Assembly: GCA_025526915.1 (NCBI GenBank)
Contig: JAHLKH010000233.1
Span: 1-35,586 of the forward strand
Length of the DNA: 35,586 nt
Direction: 5' to 3'
Source of the DNA: Entophlyctis helioformis
Taxonomy: Eukaryota > Chytridiomycota > Chytridiomycetes > Chytridiales > Chytriomycetaceae
Position numbers and translations under genes: made by a program. The notes beneath the pieces were generated by a model. That model had not been told where the DNA came from, ran no database searches, and worked only from the letters and a program-made list of their open reading frames with translations. Shown here one piece after another: positions 31,681-35,586 of the stretch. Every line of letters starts with the position of its first letter. The first letter of the stretch is position 1.

Positions 31681-32217
31681 ATGAGCAGCACGACAGAGGA
31701 GCAGCAGCAGCAGAGCACGAGCAGCACGCCGGCGTTTACGCTGCGGGCGGCCACAGCGGCAGACGTGCCGCTCATCCTGACGCTCATCAAGGAGCTGGCC
31801 GAGTTTGAGCGGCTGCTGGACCAGGTGACGGCGACCGAGGCCACGCTGGCGGCGTCGCTGTTTGGGCAAGGAGCGCCAACGGTCGGGTCGGCGCGGGTGC
31901 TGCTGGCCACGGAGACGGCGAGCGGCCAGACGGCGGGGTTTGCGCTGTACTTTTTCAACTTTTCGACGTTTGTGGGGCGGCCGGGGCTGTACCTCGAGGA
32001 TCTGTACGTGCGGGACGGGTTCCGCGGACGCGGGCTAGGGCGGCAGGTGTTTGGCGAGCTGGGGCGGGTGGCGCGGGAGGCCGGGTGTGGGCGCATGGAG
32101 TGGGCGGTGCTGGACTGGAACAGCAAGGCGCGCGACTTTTACGGCGGGCTGGGAGCGGCCGAGATGGACGGGTGGATCCTGTGCCGGCTGGCGGGGCGGG
32201 CGCTGGAGGCGATCTGA
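31681..32217 (+). CDS. Diamine/thialysine N-acetyltransferase, SAT1/SAT2 type (GNAT)
   Basis: The gene has a single exon and encodes 178 aa. The first ~17 residues are a polar Gln/Ser leader; the GNAT domain then starts at FTLRAATAADVPLILTLI. Key motifs: ELAEFERLLDQVTATEATL, LFG, GFALYFFNFSTFVGRPGLYL, EDLYVRDGFRGRGLGR (acetyl-CoA pyrophosphate loop RGRGLG at 115-120), EWAVLDWNSKARDFYGGLGA. These are hallmarks of the spermidine/spermine N1-acetyltransferase subfamily, whose SAT2-like members acetylate thialysine and small polyamines. Which amine is used cannot be told from sequence. The ATG at 31681 is chosen because the frame upstream has only non-ATG codons. GC-rich codon use is extreme, and no intron is present. 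Confidence 0.92.
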   Translation: MSSTTEEQQQQSTSSTPAFTLRAATAADVPLILTLIKELAEFERLLDQVTATEATLAASLFGQGAPTVGSARVLLATETASGQTAGFALYFFNFSTFVGRPGLYLEDLYVRDGFRGRGLGRQVFGELGRVAREAGCGRMEWAVLDWNSKARDFYGGLGAAEMDGWILCRLAGRALEAI

Positions 32218-32557
32218 GCAGGAGGAGTCGGTCGGTGTGTGTGTGGTTGTGTGGTTGTGGGAGTGTGTGGTTGTGGGAGTGTGTGGTTGTGGGAGTGTGT
32301 GGTTGTGGGAGTGTGTGTGTGGTGGTGCAGTGTGTGGTCGTTCAAGTGTGGCGGTGGGAGTGGCGGTGGCTGGCAGTCCATGAATGGCAGCCCACCAGAG
32401 TGCGGACAAATACACGGCCCGCTGGTGGTGCTTCTGCTCCAACCAACCAACCAACCAAGCAGGCAGGCAGGCAGAAGCGGCCAAGTTTTCTTGCCTTGAG
32501 CTCTCTCTGCCCTCTCTCTCTGCCCTCTCTCTCTCTGCTCTCTCCAGACTCTCTCCA
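32218..32557. repeat. Intergenic region with a 16-bp tandem repeat and CT-rich leader
   Basis: Four exact copies of GTGTGGTTGTGGGAGT fill 32249-32312, with partial copies on both sides. A CCAACCAACCAACC run (32440-32456) and an AGGCAGGCAGGCAG run follow. The last 50 bp before the C2H2 gene are CTCTCT-rich and include TCTCTCCAG, which could be the acceptor of an intron in the 5' leader. No gene is seen. Confidence 0.75.
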
Positions 32558-34468
32558 ATGGCACCGCCGCTGCACCTGGACTGCGCTGCGCTGCCTGCGC
32601 TGCCTGCGCTGCCTGCGCTGTCTTGTGTGTCTTCTCTGCCCGCACTGCCCACGCAGGCCTCTCCAGCCACGCCGCCCTCTCCAGCCGTGCGTGCACAGGC
32701 GCCCGCCATTCAAGACAGTGACGCCCACAGCGACACCCAAGACGACGTCGACACTCCCGCTCAGTCCCTCTCGCTCCCGTTCGACTGCCTGCTGTCGGCC
32801 GCCATGCGCTGCGCTGCCCCTGCGTCTGCTCCTGCATCTGCCCCTGCGTCTGCGCCTGACAGAGCCCCGTCCCCGGCCCTGCCACCGCCTCCCTCGGCTT
32901 CCATCGATGCCTCGCTCGCCCACACCAGCCGCTCGCTCGGGTCCCTGCCACCGCCTTTGCCGCCGCTGCCTGCTACCCTCGCAGACGCTGTCGTGGTAGA
33001 CACTCCATCAGACACTCCATCAGACTCTTCCACTGATGCCCTCGCCACCCTCGCCGCTCTGGCCACCACCACCACCACCACCACCACCACCACGGCATCT
33101 TCAACATCAACGTCACCTTCAACCTCGTCAATGGCCCACCGGCCGTCGCTTGTCCTGACCCCCAGCAGCAGCACCAGAAGCACGTTGGACAGGCACCAGG
33201 ACCGCCGGCCTGCCGCTCCGGTATCCAACCTGTGGGACAGCCACCCGCACCGCCATGTCGCTCACACTGGGCCGACCGCCGCTCAGATGCACGAGCACGC
33301 CATGACCGATCGCCACTGCTTCCTGCCGCCCATCATCCGCTCAATGTCGCCATCGCCGCTGCCCAGCAGCCACCACCACCACCACGTGAGCCACCACGTG
33401 AACCACCAGCACCAGCACCACGCCGTCCCGTTCCATCCGCATATCCACAACTACGCCGCCTACAACCAGCACCAACCACAAGTGCACACCAGCCAGGCGC
33501 AGGAATCGTCTCCGTACTGCCCGCACCAGCAGCAGCACGAGCCATATGCATTCCAACAACAGCAGCAGCAGCAGCCCCAGCACCATCCGCTGTATGCCCA
33601 GTATCTGCAGCCCGCCGCTCCCACTCCCGCTCTCCCGGCCCGACACTCGGCATACAACCGCCCGCAGCATGGATACCATCACCAGCCCTATGCCCACCAG
33701 CACGATCGTGCATGGGAGTATCAGGGCCAGCAGCAGCAGCAGCAGCAACCACAGCAGATGCAGAGTGAGCATCGCGTCGACGACCACACGCGCCAGTTTC
33801 CTGTGTATCATGCAGGCACGGACAAGCCATACCAAAGCAACAACAACACTACCCGTCAGAACACAATCTCTCACGCCTACCCCGAGCTCGACCACACGGA
33901 TGAGCATGCCGAGTCAGAAGACATGGGTGCTGGGCACGGACAGCCAGGCATGTCCAAGCGACGGGGCGTGTTTCCGTGCACGTTTGACGGCTGCAACCGC
34001 AAGTTTACGCGCAAGTACAACCTGGAAGCGCACCTGCGCAGCCATCTCGGTAAGCTGCTGCTGAAACAGCCACCACCATCACCTCACCCCATCTCGCTCT
34101 TGCATGCATCGTCCAACTCCTAACCCCGCTGCGAACCGTGTGCACAACCCGCGGCAGACGAGCGGCCGTATGTCTGTACCCTGTGCCCGGCGAGCTTCTC
34201 GCGGCAGCACGACCTCAAGCGGCACACCTCGTCGGTGCACGAGCGGCAGCGCAAGTACGGCCCGTGCGCGCACTGCCGCTCCGTGTTTCTCCGGTCCGAT
34301 GCGTACAAGCGCCATGTCGTGAGCTGCATGTCCAAGCACCAGATGCTGCGCGTCCAGGGCGACAACTTTGTGCTGACGCCCGACTCGGCCACGTCGACAC
34401 TGTCTGCCTCCATGGCGGCGTCTGCGTCGGTGTCTGCGTCTGCGTCAGTGTCGGGTGGTGGCGCATAA
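32558..34468 (+). CDS. C2H2 zinc-finger transcription factor, Crz1-like, 600 aa
   Basis: Exons are 32558-34049 and 34158-34468. The 108-nt intron (CTCG/GTAAGC, CTAAC branch, GCGGCAG) lies exactly in the inter-finger linker (SHL-DERPY). The N-terminal 460 residues are disordered: Ala/Pro and Ser/Thr runs, a ten-Thr stretch from (ACC)n at about 33065-33093, then His- and Gln-rich tracts. Finger 1 is CTFDGCNRKFTRKYNLEAH; finger 2 is CTLCPASFSRQHDLKRH; finger 3 (CAHCRSVFLRSDAYKRH) ends with Cys in place of the last His. The finger order with RKYNL, DERPYVC and RQHDLKRH resembles fungal Crz1, the calcineurin-responsive nuclear factor. No PxIxIT docking site was confirmed. The start is the ATG after the CT-rich leader; an earlier in-frame ATG at 32384 would add low-complexity sequence. 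Confidence 0.87.
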
Positions 34469-35002
34469 TCGCCCAACGAGTCTGCAAAGAATAATAAAAG
34501 CGGCTGTAGAAGACCAACAAGGAGTATCGCCGGATGTGTCCGCCGGCTGCACCCACGCCTCTGCTCCACAGGGCGGGCCGTGTTTCACCTGGTCGTTTTT
34601 TGCGGCATTGTGCACTCAAGCCTCCACAGGCGCTACTTCGCCTCCATTCCAAATCGAGCGCAGCCGTGATAGTCTGTCCTGCCTGTCCTGCCTGTCCTGC
34701 CTCCCGCCTGTTCTGCTTGCACGCACACAACACTCACAGACAGCCATCTACATGTACGTGCATGGCAGCGTCTGTCTGTCTGCCTGTCTGTCTGTCTGTC
34801 TGTCTGTCTGTCTGCGTGCCTGCCCGCCCGCCTGCCTGCCAAGCTGACCCCCCGCTGTGCTCGCTGCACGTGTGCGTACAAACACCTGGTGCACACTCGC
34901 ATGGATGCACGGACGCTTGCCTGGTGCACACCCGCCACGCCAACCACGCCAACCACGCCTACAACCACAGCCAAGCCGGCGCACCAGTAGACCGCCACGC
35001 AC
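34469..35002. other. Intergenic region: polyadenylation signal and TCTG repeats
   Basis: AATAAA at 34493-34498, 25 nt past the C2H2 stop, is a good 3'-end signal. Further on are (CTGTCCTGC)n at about 34674-34705, (TCTG)n at about 34771-34813 and (CACGCCAAC)n at about 34936-34966. Open frames here encode only repeat products. Confidence 0.6.
34493..34498 (+). terminator. AATAAA polyadenylation signal of the C2H2 gene
   Basis: The hexamer lies 25 nt after the TAA stop (34466-34468). Confidence 0.6.
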
Positions 35003-35586
35003 ATGGACCCTGCCAGCCTGCCCCCGCAGCATGCCGTGTCCACGTCAACGTCCGCGTCCGCATCATCCTTGCTCCAGTCGGCCGGCCGTGGACCAGAAAG
35101 CGCTGCAAGCGCTGCAAGCACGGCAAGCATTGCGGCCGACCGCCACAGCCTCGTCGGCACCAAGGACGCCGGGCGCGGCCGTGCAGCAGACCGGAGCCGC
35201 TGCACCGCTACCCGCACTTCCAGCCCACGCCCTCGGACGACGGCAGCACGGTCTTGGACTCGCTGCCGCTGCCGCCACCCGCCTCGCGCTCCGGCCCGAT
35301 GCTGACCAGCAGCCTTGGCACCGGCGCTTCGAACGCTTCGAATGCTGCCAACGGTTCCACCGCTGCCGCACACACGGCGGCGTCTACAGCAGCACCGACG
35401 CCCACGGCAACAGCGCACTGCCCGACGGATTCGGCATGCTGCTGCGGCTACTGCGACTGCGGCTGCGACTGCGGGCTGCCACTGCGCTCGACGGCCAGCA
35501 GCTGCCGTTCTCGCTGTGGGATATGGATTTCCCGAACCTGTTTCCGTCGCACCACCTGTGCAGCCGTTCCTGCCGCTGCCACTTGA
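35003..35586 (+). CDS. N-terminal part of an unidentified gene (runs off the right edge)
   Basis: The ATG at 35003 starts MDPASLPPQHAVSTSTSASA, a Ser/Ala-rich leader. The most protein-like sequence then shifts frame twice. From about 35195 it reads EPLHRYPHFQPTPSDDG and TVLDSLPLPPPASRSGPML. From about 35375 it reads GGVYSSTDAHGNSALPDGFG and LPFSLWDMDFPNLFPS. Either there are short introns that I cannot place, or indels. The gene continues outside the window, and I recognise no family. Boundaries are tentative. Confidence 0.4.

Noticed and set aside
32249..32312. Regular short direct repeats resembling a CRISPR array
   Set aside because: Copies are contiguous with no spacers, and the host is a eukaryote with introns.
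34633..35418. A 261-residue minus-strand frame at the right end
   Set aside because: It consists of Arg/Cys/Gly runs and TCTG-repeat products; the plus strand carries more protein-like sequence.

Overview
The window looks like nuclear DNA of an early-diverging fungus. It is GC-rich. Genes on both strands are interrupted by short GT-AG introns, mostly 62-204 nt, with CTGAC/CTAAC-like branch sites. Proteins carry long Ser/Pro/Ala/Gln-rich disordered stretches. The recognisable genes are typical fungal ones: PiT phosphate transporter, Icp55/XPNPEP3 peptidase, PAS-kinase-type kinase, CCDC25/Jlp2, Crz1-like zinc-finger factor and a copia relic. One protein (start 22461, minus) resembles the ciliary CIMIP1/C20orf85 family. 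If that holds, it would favour a zoosporic lineage such as Blastocladiomycota or Chytridiomycota, but it is only a lead.

Layout. 1-896: C-terminally open coiled-coil gene (minus). 897-1564: a 70-bp tandem duplication touching a copia RNase H relic. 1729-2065: membrane-protein 5' exon (plus). 5051-2171: 819-aa disordered protein (minus). 5270-6376: seven-helix membrane protein (plus). 8369-6656: PiT phosphate transporter (minus). 9787-8869: ECHDC1-like decarboxylase with a frame break (minus). 11105-9891: divergent P450-like protein (minus). 16531-11292: PASK-like kinase of about 1,680 aa (minus). 16532-17983: no gene seen. 18229-17984: possible 51-aa gene (minus). 18438-20811: mitochondrial Xaa-Pro aminopeptidase, eight exons and one frame break (plus). 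22461-21030: CIMIP1-like (minus). 26821-22675: 1,341-aa single-pass membrane protein with polyQ (minus). 26997-29270: coiled-coil protein with two frame breaks (plus). 30479-29412: CCDC25/Jlp2 (minus). 31074-30604: 157-aa Ser-rich protein (minus). 31681-32217: SAT-type acetyltransferase (plus). 32558-34468: C2H2 factor (plus). 35003-end: start of an unidentified gene (plus).

The genes do not form an operon or evident cluster. Plausible links are only general: phosphate uptake, mitochondrial protein maturation, acyl-CoA proofreading, nutrient or calcium signalling. I found no convincing new system. The most notable pattern is that several otherwise well-conserved genes contain a single reading-frame break, some adding and some losing a base, while ORFs of 3-4 kb nearby are intact. 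Splice sites were assigned by eye from frame continuity and conserved residues. Where two exons join inside a conserved motif (PiT, kinase, XPNPEP3, CCDC25, C2H2) they are reliable.
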